Below, in pieces: positions 1 to 8,922 of a DNA stretch of 64,000 nucleotides. A model generated the notes under the pieces. It saw nothing but the letters and a program-made list of their open reading frames with translations, had not been told where the DNA came from and ran no database searches. The translations under genes were made by a program, and so were the position numbers. Origin of the DNA: Hoyosella altamirensis (lineage in GTDB: Bacteria > Actinomycetota > Actinomycetes > Mycobacteriales > Mycobacteriaceae). Numbering within the stretch: position 1 is the first letter of the stretch; each line of letters opens with the position of its first letter. The DNA is taken from positions 368,474 to 432,473 of the forward strand of contig NZ_JACHWS010000004.1 in NCBI RefSeq assembly GCF_014191505.1, given 5' to 3'.

Positions 1-1184
1 AAGTAGTTCCTAATTCGCATCCATAAACCGAATAGTCCGCGCGGTTCCACGATGATGAACAGCACGATCAGCAGACCAAAGACGATTGCCTTGAACTCGT
101 CCACCGTGAGCCCTCCGCCCGTTACCCCGCTCGCACTGAGGAACGGGATCAGGTGAGAGAACTCATCAATGACGCGGGGGAGCAGAACAACGAAGCAGGC
201 GCCGATGAGACTGCCCGAAATTGTCGCCATACCGCCAATGAGCACGATGGCGAGAAAGTCGATCGAGAGAAGCAAGTTCCAGCGGTCTGCGCTGATTCGT
301 CCCACCACAACCGCGAGCAGTGCACCGCAGATGCCGGCGTATGCGGACGAGAGAACGAATGCCAGAGTCTTCGTGCGCTGAAGTCCGATGCCCATCACTT
401 CCGCAGCGATGTCGCGGTCACGCACTGCAGCGAAGGAGCGCCCAATGCGGGACCGCGCAATGTTCCGCGCCGCGACGGCGAGCACGATGAGGAGGACGAG
501 GCAGATGAAGTAGACAGTCACCTGCTGGGTGAGGACGTAACCGCCGATCCGGTAGCTCGTCGACAGGTCCACACCAAACAGTGTGAGATTCGCGGGTGCC
601 CGTCCTACGCCTGATCCACCAGTAACGGCACGCCACTCGCGGAACAGGTGGTCACCCAGCATAAGCAACGCAAGCGTCAGAGTGGCGAGATACAAGCCTC
701 GAACTCGGGCAGCGAGCGGTGCGACGAGGAACCCGATGATGGCCGGAACTATCGCTGCAAGAGGCAGCCACAGCGCCATATCCCAGCCAAGTCCCCAGAC
801 ACGTCCCGTGGCGTCGCCACCGAAGACTGCAGCTGTGTAAGCGCCGACACCAACGAAGAACGCGTGACCGAGGGAAACTTGGCCCGCGTATCCCGTGAGG
901 AGATTGAGGCCGATCCCGCCGATCGCGTACACGCACGCAAGCGACAACAAGACCGTGAGGTCCCGTGAGAGGAAGAACGGCGCCAGTACAGCGAGGACGA
1001 TGAGGCCTACGGTCCACCACAACTTCGCGGGGGTGTTCCATATTGCCTGGTCTTTCGAGTATTTCGTATAGAGCCGCGGTCGCCCCCACCGGACTTTGCG
1101 AGGCACAGAGGCGGCTTCATCGCGGGCCGCTCCTGCACCGAGCCGTCCACTGAGGTTAAGGCCCGGACTGGTTGTCGTGCTCAT
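1..1184 (-). CDS. livM: Branched-chain-type ABC transporter permease LivM (partial, 3' end outside window)
   Basis: The frame is open from an ATG at 1184, preceded by the ribosome site AGGAGG, to the left edge, giving about 394 residues. A polar N-terminus of about 40 residues is followed by many hydrophobic segments. The LivM-typical stretches GIGLNLLTGYAGQVSLGHA and VLIGGMATISGSLIGA are readable, and the visible end is EPRGLFGLW, which is close to the normal LivM C-terminus. It is the second membrane subunit of a HAAT-family importer. Its ATG overlaps the TGA of livH (ATGA), so translation is probably coupled. No substrate-binding protein (LivK) gene is visible; it may lie further left. Confidence 0.88.
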   Translation of the reverse strand, partial: MSTTTSPGLNLSGRLGAGAARDEAASVPRKVRWGRPRLYTKYSKDQAIWNTPAKLWWTVGLIVLAVLAPFFLSRDLTVLLSLACVYAIGGIGLNLLTGYAGQVSLGHAFFVGVGAYTAAVFGGDATGRVWGLGWDMALWLPLAAIVPAIIGFLVAPLAARVRGLYLATLTLALLMLGDHLFREWRAVTGGSGVGRAPANLTLFGVDLSTSYRIGGYVLTQQVTVYFICLVLLIVLAVAARNIARSRIGRSFAAVRDRDIAAEVMGIGLQRTKTLAFVLSSAYAGICGALLAVVVGRISADRWNLLLSIDFLAIVLIGGMATISGSLIGACFVVLLPRVIDEFSHLIPFLSASGVTGGGLTVDEFKAIVFGLLIVLFIIVEPRGLFGLWMRIRNY

Positions 1185-2134
1185 ACGCGCTGCACCTCCT
1201 TGGTGCCGAACAATCCCTGTGGACGGATCATGAGCACCACGAGCATGATCAGATAAGGCATGACGATGTCGAAATTCGCGCCGAGCCAGGGAGCGATCCC
1301 TGGCTGATAGGTCTTTGTAAGCGCCTCGGACAGTCCCACGATGAGACCGCCCACCACTGCGCCTTTGACCGAGTCGAGCCCGCCGACGATGATCGCGGGA
1401 ATGGCTTTCAGAGCGATGAGTGCCCCGAGCGCGGCGACCCCGCCTGGCGCGGTCCCGAGAAGGACGCCAGCGAGTGCAGCGAAAGCGCCAGCGATGCCCC
1501 AAGAGAGGGCGAACACCTTTCCAGCACTAACGCCTTGAGCCATCGCTACTTCTGGGTCACTCGCGGTGGCGCGCATTGCTAGGCCATATCGGGACCGAGT
1601 CAGCCACCAGCCGAGGGCAGCAATCGCGAGCGTCGCAGCGATGATCTTCGCGAGATCGGTGTGCGCGACGCTGACGCCACCGTCGCAGGCTGCGGGAACG
1701 CCAGTGATAGCGACCGCCACTTCCCGACGCTCACCGCCTAGACAGAAATTGCTCAGACCCCACGGATCACCAGACGTGATGACGCCATGGCCTATGAGTT
1801 TCGTTGTGACGACAAGGCCCGCGGCGAACAAACCGACGGTAACCAGGGCGGCCGAAAACGGTGGCCGCCCGACCATCGGGCGCAGTGCGACGCGTTCACA
1901 AGCCATCGCCACGACGGCACCCGCGCAGACCGCGATGACGACAGCGACCGGAAACGGCAACCCCCACCGAACGGCGACCAGGTAGCTCATGTAAGTGCCG
2001 AAGATCATGAAGATCGGCTGGGCAAAGTTCAGTACACCGGTAGCGCGGAAGATGATCACGAAACCGATCGCGATGAGCGCGTACAGGGCGCCCAGGCCAG
2101 TTCCGCGGACAATGGTGTCGAGCAGTTCGATCAT
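1181..2134 (-). CDS. livH: Branched-chain-type ABC transporter permease LivH
   Basis: This is a 317-residue hydrophobic protein with the LivH signatures GALYALIAIGFVIIFRATGV near the N-terminus and IPAIIVGGLDSVKGAVVGG near residue 260. About eight membrane segments are expected. It pairs with LivM to form the inner-membrane channel. A less hydrophobic loop around residues 120-150, with CLGGERREVAVAITGVP, sits where many LivH proteins have a periplasmic loop. Start and stop overlap both neighbours by four bases (the ligase upstream, livM downstream). The transported molecule cannot be told from this subunit. Confidence 0.9.
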   Translation of the reverse strand: MIELLDTIVRGTGLGALYALIAIGFVIIFRATGVLNFAQPIFMIFGTYMSYLVAVRWGLPFPVAVVIAVCAGAVVAMACERVALRPMVGRPPFSAALVTVGLFAAGLVVTTKLIGHGVITSGDPWGLSNFCLGGERREVAVAITGVPAACDGGVSVAHTDLAKIIAATLAIAALGWWLTRSRYGLAMRATASDPEVAMAQGVSAGKVFALSWGIAGAFAALAGVLLGTAPGGVAALGALIALKAIPAIIVGGLDSVKGAVVGGLIVGLSEALTKTYQPGIAPWLGANFDIVMPYLIMLVVLMIRPQGLFGTKEVQRV

Positions 2135-4047
2135 GCTCCACTTCCCTCCGGCACGCTGGCTGAGGCGTCACCGGTGTGCACGCGGCTCAGGTCCCCGCCG
2201 GGATGGTGGGTGTTGTCGAAGTACATGTCTTCGATGAGGTAGCCGAACCGTTCAGCAAGTGCGGCGCGCCGAACCTTCTGGGTGGCGGTGAGCTCGCCGT
2301 CATCATGATCGAGTTCCTTGAGCAACATGCGGAACTTCCGGATGTTTTCGACCCGCGCGAACCGGGCGTTCGTCGCAAGGACGGCCTCGCGAACCAAATC
2401 GAGGACCTCCGGTTTCGTCGAAAGATCACGGTAGGTGGTGTATTGCAGTCCTTTTCGGGCCGCCCAGTCGGACACGGAGTCGAAGTCGATTCCTACTAGC
2501 GCGGTGAGATAGGGCCGCTTGTCTCCGATGACGACGGCTTCCTTGACGAAAGGGGACGTCTTGAGCTGATTCTCGATCTCTGACGGTGAAATGTTCTTGC
2601 CGCCCGCGGTGATAATGATGTCTTTAAGCCTGTCGACGATGCGGATGTGTGTACCGTCCACCCACTCGCCGACATCGCCGGTGTGCAGCCAGCCTTCGGA
2701 ATCGAGGGTCTTCTCCGTTGCCTCGGGCCTGCGCCAGTACCCTACGAAGTTGCCCGGATGACGGGTGAGTATCTCGCCTGTGTTTTCGTCAAGCTTGAGT
2801 TCAATTCCCGGAATCGGTTCACCGACGGTGCCCAGTTTGACCCGTCCGCGACGGCTAGCGGTGGCGACGGCGCAATTCTCGGTCATACCGTAGGCCTCGA
2901 ACATGGGGACCCCGAGAGCGGAGAAGAACCTCAAGATGTCCGGGGAAATTGGGGCTGCACCCGAAATAGCGGCGCGTACTTTGCGTAATCCCAGCTTGTC
3001 GCGCAAGGCCCGGAAAACGAGGGGATATCCGAGGGCGTACAGCGCTCGTGACGTTGGGGTGTGTTCACCGCCATTGCTGATCCGCGCTTCTGCGATTCTA
3101 TGTCCCAGCCCGGTGCCGGCCCGATAGGTGAAACGCTTCACGGGCGAGGCCGACATCATCCGGATCGCCACCCCAGATTGCAGTTTCTCCCAGATTCGGG
3201 GAACCGCGAACAACAGTGTGGGCTGAACCTCCGCGAGGTCAGCCGCGACGGTATCGATGGACTCGGCGAAGTGCACGACGAGTCCGTTCGCGGCATTGTT
3301 CCAGATGGTGAACATGCGCTCGGCGACGTGACACAGCGGCAAGAAGGACAGTGACACATCCTCAGGAGAGGGCGGTGGGTCGACGAGACCGGTATCCCGG
3401 AGAAGCGCACTGATGGCGTAGTCGATGTTCGCGACGGAAAGCATCGCGCCTTTCGGGGGGCCAGTTGTCCCGGAGGTATAGATCAACGTGGCAATATCGT
3501 CAGGCTGAGCTTCCGCGGCGATCGTTTCGAGGAAGCCCGTGTGCGTCTCCCGGTGCGCCGCACCCCGGTCGAGGAGGTCTGAGAAGGAAAGAAGCCGGGG
3601 TTCGGAATAGTTCCCGACCCCTCGGGGCTCGAGGTAGATCACACGCTCGAGGGCGGGACAGCGATCCCACACCTCCATCACCTTGTCGACCTGCTCCTGA
3701 TCCTCCGCTATGAGCACTCGGACCCCCGCGTCGTTGAGTTGATACTCAATCTCCGCTGGAGGATTGGTGGAGTAGAAGCCAACTGTCACGCCCCGCAGAG
3801 TCAGCGCGCCAATGTCACCGAACAGCCATTCGGGCCGATTCTCGGAGAGGATCCCGACGCGATCGGTCGCACCCACTCCGAGGTCGGCAAGTCCGTGCGC
3901 AACAAGCTGCACCTGCTCGTGGTAGGTCGCCCACGTGATGTCCCGCCACACCCCGAGGTTCTTCTCTCGAAGCGCGACGGTATCCGGAGTTTCGCTGGCA
4001 CGCTGCGCGATCTGTGCAGGCAGAGACAATACTTTGGTGGAACTCAC
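2131..4047 (-). CDS. AMP-dependent long-chain acyl-CoA synthetase embedded in the liv operon
   Basis: This is a 638-residue ANL-superfamily ligase that activates a carboxylic acid to its CoA thioester through an acyl-adenylate. Visible core motifs in order are TLIYTSGTTGPPKGA near residue 188 (phosphate loop), YGMTEN near 390, WLHTGDVGEW near 455 and DRLKDIIITAGGKNISP near 472. It starts with GTG at 4047 inside a GTGA overlap with the livG stop and ends in an ATGA overlap with livH, so it is an integral part of the transporter operon. Liv-type operons carrying such a ligase are common in actinobacteria and proteobacteria. The inference is that the importer takes up a fatty, branched or aromatic acid that is trapped as CoA ester. 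The exact acid is unknown. Confidence 0.9.
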   Translation of the reverse strand: MSSTKVLSLPAQIAQRASETPDTVALREKNLGVWRDITWATYHEQVQLVAHGLADLGVGATDRVGILSENRPEWLFGDIGALTLRGVTVGFYSTNPPAEIEYQLNDAGVRVLIAEDQEQVDKVMEVWDRCPALERVIYLEPRGVGNYSEPRLLSFSDLLDRGAAHRETHTGFLETIAAEAQPDDIATLIYTSGTTGPPKGAMLSVANIDYAISALLRDTGLVDPPPSPEDVSLSFLPLCHVAERMFTIWNNAANGLVVHFAESIDTVAADLAEVQPTLLFAVPRIWEKLQSGVAIRMMSASPVKRFTYRAGTGLGHRIAEARISNGGEHTPTSRALYALGYPLVFRALRDKLGLRKVRAAISGAAPISPDILRFFSALGVPMFEAYGMTENCAVATASRRGRVKLGTVGEPIPGIELKLDENTGEILTRHPGNFVGYWRRPEATEKTLDSEGWLHTGDVGEWVDGTHIRIVDRLKDIIITAGGKNISPSEIENQLKTSPFVKEAVVIGDKRPYLTALVGIDFDSVSDWAARKGLQYTTYRDLSTKPEVLDLVREAVLATNARFARVENIRKFRMLLKELDHDDGELTATQKVRRAALAERFGYLIEDMYFDNTHHPGGDLSRVHTGDASASVPEGSGA

Positions 4048-4817
4048 GCGGTAGCACCCCCTTCCTCGCCCAGATAAGCGGCCAGCACGGCGGGATCGTT
4101 TTGCACCTCGTCGGGGCTTCCGAGCGCGATGCGGCGACCGAAGTCGAGAACAAGCACCCGATCCGCAAGATCCATCACGAGTTTCATGTCGTGCTCGACC
4201 ATGATCATCGTGACGCCCAATTCCGCGCGGATATCAAGGATGTAGCGCGCCATATCTTCGGTTTCCTCGACGTTCATGCCAGCGACAGGCTCGTCGAGGA
4301 GTAGCAGACGCGGCTCCATCGCCAGCGCTCGTCCAAGTTCGACCCGCTTCTTGACGCCGTACGGCAGCATGCCGACCGGGTAGTTGCGAACGGACTGGAG
4401 GCTCAGGAACTCGATCAAGTCTTCAGCGAATCGGCGGGCCGCTAATTCTTGACTGCGTGCCCGCCCGATGTGCAATGCAGCTTCGATGGTGCTGTACCGA
4501 AGATGGATATGTCGGCCCAATTTGATGTTGTCGAGCACTGTGAGGTTGTCGAACAACTCGATGTTCTGGAACATCCGTGCGATTCCGAGCCTGGCAACCG
4601 CGTCGGGACGAGTGCCGACGAGCGACCTTCCGTCGAAAGTGATGGTTCCCTCTTGTGGCTTATACACGCCGGAAAGACAGTTGAACATGGACGTTTTGCC
4701 AGCACCGTTAGGTCCGATAATGGCGAACAGTTCACCCTGGGCGACGTCGAAGCTGACCTCCGAAAGCGCTTTCGCGCCGCCGAAACGCAGGCTGACGTTA
4801 TCGACATTCAGCATCAT
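4044..4817 (-). CDS. livG: Branched-chain-type ABC transporter ATP-binding protein LivG
   Basis: This is a 257-residue ATPase with Walker A GPNGAGKTS near residue 37 and the Walker B / D-loop region LLLLDEPVAGMN near 175. LPYGVKKRVELGRALA occupies the signature position, a LivG-style divergent form of LSGGQ. The ATG at 4817 forms an ATGA overlap with the livF stop and is preferred over the GTG at 4826. It powers import together with LivF. The C-terminus EEGGATA is followed at once by the GTG of the ligase. Confidence 0.92.
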   Translation of the reverse strand: MMLNVDNVSLRFGGAKALSEVSFDVAQGELFAIIGPNGAGKTSMFNCLSGVYKPQEGTITFDGRSLVGTRPDAVARLGIARMFQNIELFDNLTVLDNIKLGRHIHLRYSTIEAALHIGRARSQELAARRFAEDLIEFLSLQSVRNYPVGMLPYGVKKRVELGRALAMEPRLLLLDEPVAGMNVEETEDMARYILDIRAELGVTMIMVEHDMKLVMDLADRVLVLDFGRRIALGSPDEVQNDPAVLAAYLGEEGGATA

Positions 4818-5602
4818 GAGAGCCACCGCTTGCGCCGCTTGTAGTGCTTAATATCGCGGTAGGACACGCCTGCTCCCTCTTTGCTCAGGCCCAGATAGAA
4901 CTCTCTGATGTCGGAGTCGTTGCGGAGTGTCTCTGCGGGTGCGTCCATCACGACCCGTCCGTTCTCCATGACGTAGCCATGGCTGGCTATCGACAGGGCC
5001 ATCGCCGCGTTCTGCTCGACGAGAAGGACACCAGTCCCCGCCTTGTTGATCTGCACGATCAGGTCGCGAATCTGTTCGACGATCCGTGGCGCTAATCCCA
5101 GACTGGGCTCATCCAGAAGCAGGTAGGCGGGTTGAGCCATCAATGCCCTTCCAATGGCGAGCATCTGCTGTTCACCACCGGAGAGGTAGCCAGCACCCGA
5201 TTTCCGTCTTTCGGCGAGGATAGGGAACATCGTGTACACCCGGTCGAGGTTCTCCGCAATTGTGCTGCGCGGCTGCGTGTGCGCCCCGACCCGCAAGTTC
5301 TCTTCGACGGTGAAGTCGACGAAAACCCGTCGCCCCTCCATCACTTGCGAAATACCCGAAGTGACAACCTCCGAGGGGGAACGCTCGGTGATATCGGTGC
5401 CATCCAGCACGACCTTGCCTGCGGTGATGCGGCCCCGATGGATATCAAGCAGGCCAGTTATGGCGCGGAGTGTGCTCGTCTTCCCAGCGCCGTTGCCGCC
5501 GAGGAGCGCCACAATGCCCTCGCGCGGGACCTCCAGGCTCACGCCTTTGCTCACGAGGATGACGTCCTCGTACACGATTTCCAGGTTCTGGACTGACAGC
5601 AT
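4814..5602 (-). CDS. livF: Branched-chain-type ABC transporter ATP-binding protein LivF
   Basis: This is a 262-residue ATPase with Walker A LGGNGAGKTS near residue 35, signature YLSGGEQQMLAIGRAL near 140 and Walker B YLLLDEPSLGLAP near 163. The ATG at 5602 is chosen because GGGGGAAG precedes it at a suitable distance and the protein then begins MLSVQNLEIVYED like other LivF proteins; the open frame extends 32 codons further upstream. A basic tail with KHYKRRKRW follows the ATPase fold. I associate this tail with LivF proteins of ligase-containing operons, from memory. It is the first gene of the operon. Confidence 0.92.
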   Translation of the reverse strand: MLSVQNLEIVYEDVILVSKGVSLEVPREGIVALLGGNGAGKTSTLRAITGLLDIHRGRITAGKVVLDGTDITERSPSEVVTSGISQVMEGRRVFVDFTVEENLRVGAHTQPRSTIAENLDRVYTMFPILAERRKSGAGYLSGGEQQMLAIGRALMAQPAYLLLDEPSLGLAPRIVEQIRDLIVQINKAGTGVLLVEQNAAMALSIASHGYVMENGRVVMDAPAETLRNDSDIREFYLGLSKEGAGVSYRDIKHYKRRKRWLS

Positions 5603-5645
5603 CCGTGACTGACTTCCCCCGCGCCCCAAATGAAGTAAGGCGCAT

Positions 5646-5659
5646 GTGAGGCGCCTCAC
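5646..5659. promoter_or_regulatory. Perfect 14-bp palindrome upstream of livF
   Basis: GTGAGGCGCCTCAC reads the same on both strands. It lies 44 bp upstream of the livF ATG, between livF and the divergent PPOX gene. Position and symmetry suit an operator for a dimeric repressor, but no regulator gene lies next to it and the protein that binds is unknown. Confidence 0.4.
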
Positions 5660-5833
5660 GTTTCTTGTTGACGGAACTCTATATGCAAGGTCCGACATTT
5701 GCGACCTATCGCCACATTTGGGTGTGTTGCCGAGGTGACGTTCGCGCGGCAGACCGGGTACTAAAGTCCCTGCCCGCGGTGCCGCCGCGCAGGAACGATT
5801 ACAGGTACTACCCGTCTGTTCCTGGAGGTCAGA

Positions 5834-6229
5834 ATGAGAGAACTACGCGAGATCGAATCGGCCGCATGTCTGACGCTGCTCGAGAAGGGGCGCATCGGCA
5901 GGCTTGCTTTCCTTGATGACGGTGCTCCCGCTATTCGCCCAGTGAACTACTTCCTCGCGGACAAGGAGTCCATTGTCATTCGCACCCACGAGGGGAGTGG
6001 TTTCAGCACACTGCAGGGCGTCCGTGTGGCTTTCGAAGTCGATTCGATTGATGCGGAACATAACAGCGGATGGAGCGTGGTTGCTTCTGGGACAGCAGAA
6101 CCCATCACTGATATCGATGAGCTAGTCAGGTCAGCTGATCCACGCCGCCGCCCATGGGCGCCTGGGGATAAAGGTCAATTCCTCCGTGTACGTATCGAAC
6201 ACATAGGAGGCCGCGAGTTGACCCAATGA
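5834..6229 (+). CDS. Pyridoxamine 5'-phosphate oxidase-fold flavin-binding protein
   Basis: This is a 131-residue single-domain protein starting MRELREIESAACLTLLEKG, with the family-typical GRIGRLAF near residue 20, IRPVNYFL near 36 and VAFEVDSID near 65. Proteins of this split-barrel group bind FMN or F420 and act as small oxidoreductases; many are uncharacterised stress proteins in mycobacteria. The ribosome site CTGGAGG precedes the ATG. It is transcribed divergently from livF and ends 9 bp before the convergent 414-aa gene. The substrate cannot be named. Confidence 0.8.
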   Translation: MRELREIESAACLTLLEKGRIGRLAFLDDGAPAIRPVNYFLADKESIVIRTHEGSGFSTLQGVRVAFEVDSIDAEHNSGWSVVASGTAEPITDIDELVRSADPRRRPWAPGDKGQFLRVRIEHIGGRELTQ

Positions 6230-6238
6230 ACCGGACGA

Positions 6239-7483
6239 CTATCGGCGCGATGTCAGCGCCGCGATGTCTCCACCAAGGAAGTCCTGGTAGGCGTCGAGCG
6301 CTACGTCCACATCCCCGAACTGATCACCCACCTGGTGCGTGTTCTGTGCTGAGAGTTCCCGCAGGCCGGACCGGGAGATGAGGTCGTCGATCTTGTTATC
6401 GAGGCTCTTGGCCCGCCGAACCGTGTTGATGGTGCGGAGCTTGTATTCGGCTTGGGTGAGGAGATCCCCGATCCTTGCGAGTGCCGCCACCCGCTCGACG
6501 AGTTGCTCCCAGACCGGCACGAGCGCCTCAAATCGTTCGTGAATATGCTGGCGCGCAACCTCATTGCTGGCCCCGTCGAGGCCATTCAGTTCAGTGACAA
6601 TAACGCGCAGCGAAGCGGTGTCAACGGCGATCTGAATCAGCTCATCGGCGAGGTCTAGTTGGCCGCGCTGCATCGCGAAGTGCTCGGAGTGCCAGGCGGA
6701 AGAGTTGCTGATCCGGTCGTAGAGAGTGCCAGCCAGATAAAGCAACGTGTCGTATCGGTCGGCGAATTGTCCTGGTGCGGCCATGAAGTCGGGAACCCGC
6801 GGACCCGCGGCCCGTCCGAGCATGAAGCGCCGTGTCCCCTCCGAAAACTTTGCAACCTGCTCGGCGGTGATCCCTAGCGGTCCCAAGAAGTGATCGAGGT
6901 GTTCGGGGGCTGGTGCCATAGGTGCTGGCGTGCGGCGCAGTGCGTCGAAAATGGCTTCGCGCTGTTCGGTGTCGAGATGCACCCCGTCGCGTTTGTCACG
7001 CCGGGCCGCACGGGCAGTCTTCGCGAAGTGCTCATCGGAGTTCACGAACGCTTCCCGCTTCGAATGAAGCTGGCGGTGCAGATCCGCGGCGCGCAACTTC
7101 AGCATGCCCCGCGAGACGGGTGTTTTCGCTGCATTCGCCCGTGCAAGTGTCCGTGCGTGCTCGTCGGATAGTGCACGCAACTCCGAGTAGCCTCCGACTC
7201 GAGGCAGCCCGCGCTTCGCTCGGCGACGAGCGGCGAGGATCTCGCGGATGTCGTCGTCGAGATATCCCACAGCGATCAGCAGCGCCGCTTCATCGGATAA
7301 GTCAGGGTGCGCTCCGTCGATCTGGTCTTCGCTGATGTAGGCGTCCTCGCTCCACGTGCGGACCTGCGCGGATATGCGGCTGCGACGCTCCTCGACGGTC
7401 TCCGGATCGGGCCGCACCACAGCCGAGTCCGCTGACCCCACCATGTGTGGTGGTACGTCAGGAACGCCAGCGCGGTCGGACAT
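6239..7483 (-). CDS. Conserved-looking protein of unknown function, 414 aa
   Basis: This is a soluble, Arg/Ala-rich, mostly helical protein with no signal peptide and no membrane segment. A clear ribosome site (AAGGAGGAG) precedes the ATG, and the reading frame shows normal high-GC codon use, so the gene is real. Visible stretches include DIREILAARRRAKRGLPRVG near residue 78 and a long C-terminal helical part (VWEQLVERVAALARIGDLLT near 320) that could form coiled coil. I recognise no catalytic motif. It is a single gene between PPOX and a divergent lipase. Confidence 0.75.
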   Translation of the reverse strand: MSDRAGVPDVPPHMVGSADSAVVRPDPETVEERRSRISAQVRTWSEDAYISEDQIDGAHPDLSDEAALLIAVGYLDDDIREILAARRRAKRGLPRVGGYSELRALSDEHARTLARANAAKTPVSRGMLKLRAADLHRQLHSKREAFVNSDEHFAKTARAARRDKRDGVHLDTEQREAIFDALRRTPAPMAPAPEHLDHFLGPLGITAEQVAKFSEGTRRFMLGRAAGPRVPDFMAAPGQFADRYDTLLYLAGTLYDRISNSSAWHSEHFAMQRGQLDLADELIQIAVDTASLRVIVTELNGLDGASNEVARQHIHERFEALVPVWEQLVERVAALARIGDLLTQAEYKLRTINTVRRAKSLDNKIDDLISRSGLRELSAQNTHQVGDQFGDVDVALDAYQDFLGGDIAALTSRR

Positions 7484-7631
7484 CGCTCCTCCTTGAAGAC
7501 TCCGTGTCAGCTATTTTCCCAGTAGTTGGGACATTTTGGGCGTAAACGTGACTGAGTTGACAGGAAGCCGCCGACATTCCGAACGGCCTCATACGGTTAG
7601 CGGAAGTTCTGTGACGTCCGGCGGGGGTGGG

Positions 7632-8873
7632 ATGGCCGTAGCTTACTCAAGGCACACGCAGCGTTTCCTCGGCATGGCGCTTGCGGTGACACTGACTCTA
7701 CTGACTTTCGCCGCCGCGGGCCCAGGTGCGTCCGCAGACCAGATCGACGATGCGATCGACCTGCTGCCTCCCGATGAACGACCGCTATGGTCGGGCCTGG
7801 ACGTCCGGAACTATCGAGGGCACGCCCCCCGTGACAGCGGCATTCTCCTCGCGGCAAATCCACTCGACGAGCGCCGAATAATCCCGGGAAGCGGGGAGGC
7901 TTACCGAATTCTGTATTCCACGCCGGATCAGCACGGGAATCCCGCTCTGAGCACCGGTGCCGTGTACCTGCCAGCGAGCCCACCGCCTGACGGTGGCTTC
8001 AAGCTCATCGCGTACGGCCATGGCACCGTTGGGCTCGGCGATCACTGCGCGCCGTCCGCGCGGACGGAAGATCCGGACACGGGGGCGTACCTGTCCGGCT
8101 GGCTCCGTGATGGTTACGCCTTGGTGATCACCGACTATCAAGGATTGGGCACACCTGGTGTGCATCCCTATCTCCACGGCATGACGGAAGCGTCGAGCAT
8201 CGTGAATTCGGTTCGTGCGCTCGATCAAATGGAGTTGCCGGTTTCGCGGGAATGGGCGCTGATCGGGCACTCACAGGGAGGCCACGCGGCACTTTTTACG
8301 AGTCGTTTCGCCCAGCAGATCGACGCTGATGTAGCCGCGCGACTGCTTGGTACGGTCGCGCTGGCTCCTGGTGTCAATGTTGAGCGCCTGGTACCCCTCG
8401 CTCACCCCGAGTTACCGGCCGGGCTGCCGCCGGGGCTTATCGTCTATGCGCTGCTGATCATGGCTGGGATGCGTGAAACCTACCCAGATGTGCCCATCGG
8501 GGAGTACCTCACACCTCGAGGCCGAGAGTTACTCGATCTCACTCTGGTCCGATGCACCCGGCCTGTGCGTGACGCGGTAACGGGCCTGCACCCGCGCGAA
8601 ATTCTGGCGCGGCCCCTCGCTGAGATTCCGGGAATCGAGGACCTGGTCGCGGAGTATCTCGCCGTGCCGACGGACGGATACACAGCTCCCGTGCTGGTCG
8701 CCCAGGGGTTGGCCGATCTTGCGGTGCCTGCCCCGCTGGTACTGAGTTTTACCGCTGAAATGGCGGCGCGAAACCAGCCTGTCGAGCTCGTGGTGCATCC
8801 AGCAGCGGATCACCTTTCACTGCTCGCTGACAGCCGCGACGAGGTCGCGGCATTTCTCGCCAGACTGTTCTGA
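7632..8873 (+). CDS. Secreted lipase / alpha-beta hydrolase (secretory LIP family)
   Basis: It starts at the ATG at 7632 (413 residues), because a signal peptide follows immediately: MAVAYSRHTQRFLGMALAV..., a hydrophobic core and a likely Ala cleavage site near GASADQ. The open frame extends 32 codons upstream without a signal-like sequence. The oxyanion region GHGTVGLGD is near residue 135 and the nucleophile elbow GHSQGGH near 213. The late Asp is probably in LADLAVP and the His in AADHLSLLA close to the C-terminus. Mycobacteriales secrete many such lipases, which cleave acylglycerols or other esters outside the membrane. It is monocistronic and converges with the siderophore-interacting protein gene. 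Confidence 0.85.
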   Translation: MAVAYSRHTQRFLGMALAVTLTLLTFAAAGPGASADQIDDAIDLLPPDERPLWSGLDVRNYRGHAPRDSGILLAANPLDERRIIPGSGEAYRILYSTPDQHGNPALSTGAVYLPASPPPDGGFKLIAYGHGTVGLGDHCAPSARTEDPDTGAYLSGWLRDGYALVITDYQGLGTPGVHPYLHGMTEASSIVNSVRALDQMELPVSREWALIGHSQGGHAALFTSRFAQQIDADVAARLLGTVALAPGVNVERLVPLAHPELPAGLPPGLIVYALLIMAGMRETYPDVPIGEYLTPRGRELLDLTLVRCTRPVRDAVTGLHPREILARPLAEIPGIEDLVAEYLAVPTDGYTAPVLVAQGLADLAVPAPLVLSFTAEMAARNQPVELVVHPAADHLSLLADSRDEVAAFLARLF

Positions 8874-8922
8874 CACACCGCGCCTGGGATGCCACCCGGG
8901 AGTGGCCCGGAGTCTAGAACCG

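Noticed and set aside
5660..5700. Possible -10 box (TATAGAG) on the minus strand before livF
   Set aside because: No acceptable -35 hexamer at a suitable distance was found, so no promoter is called.
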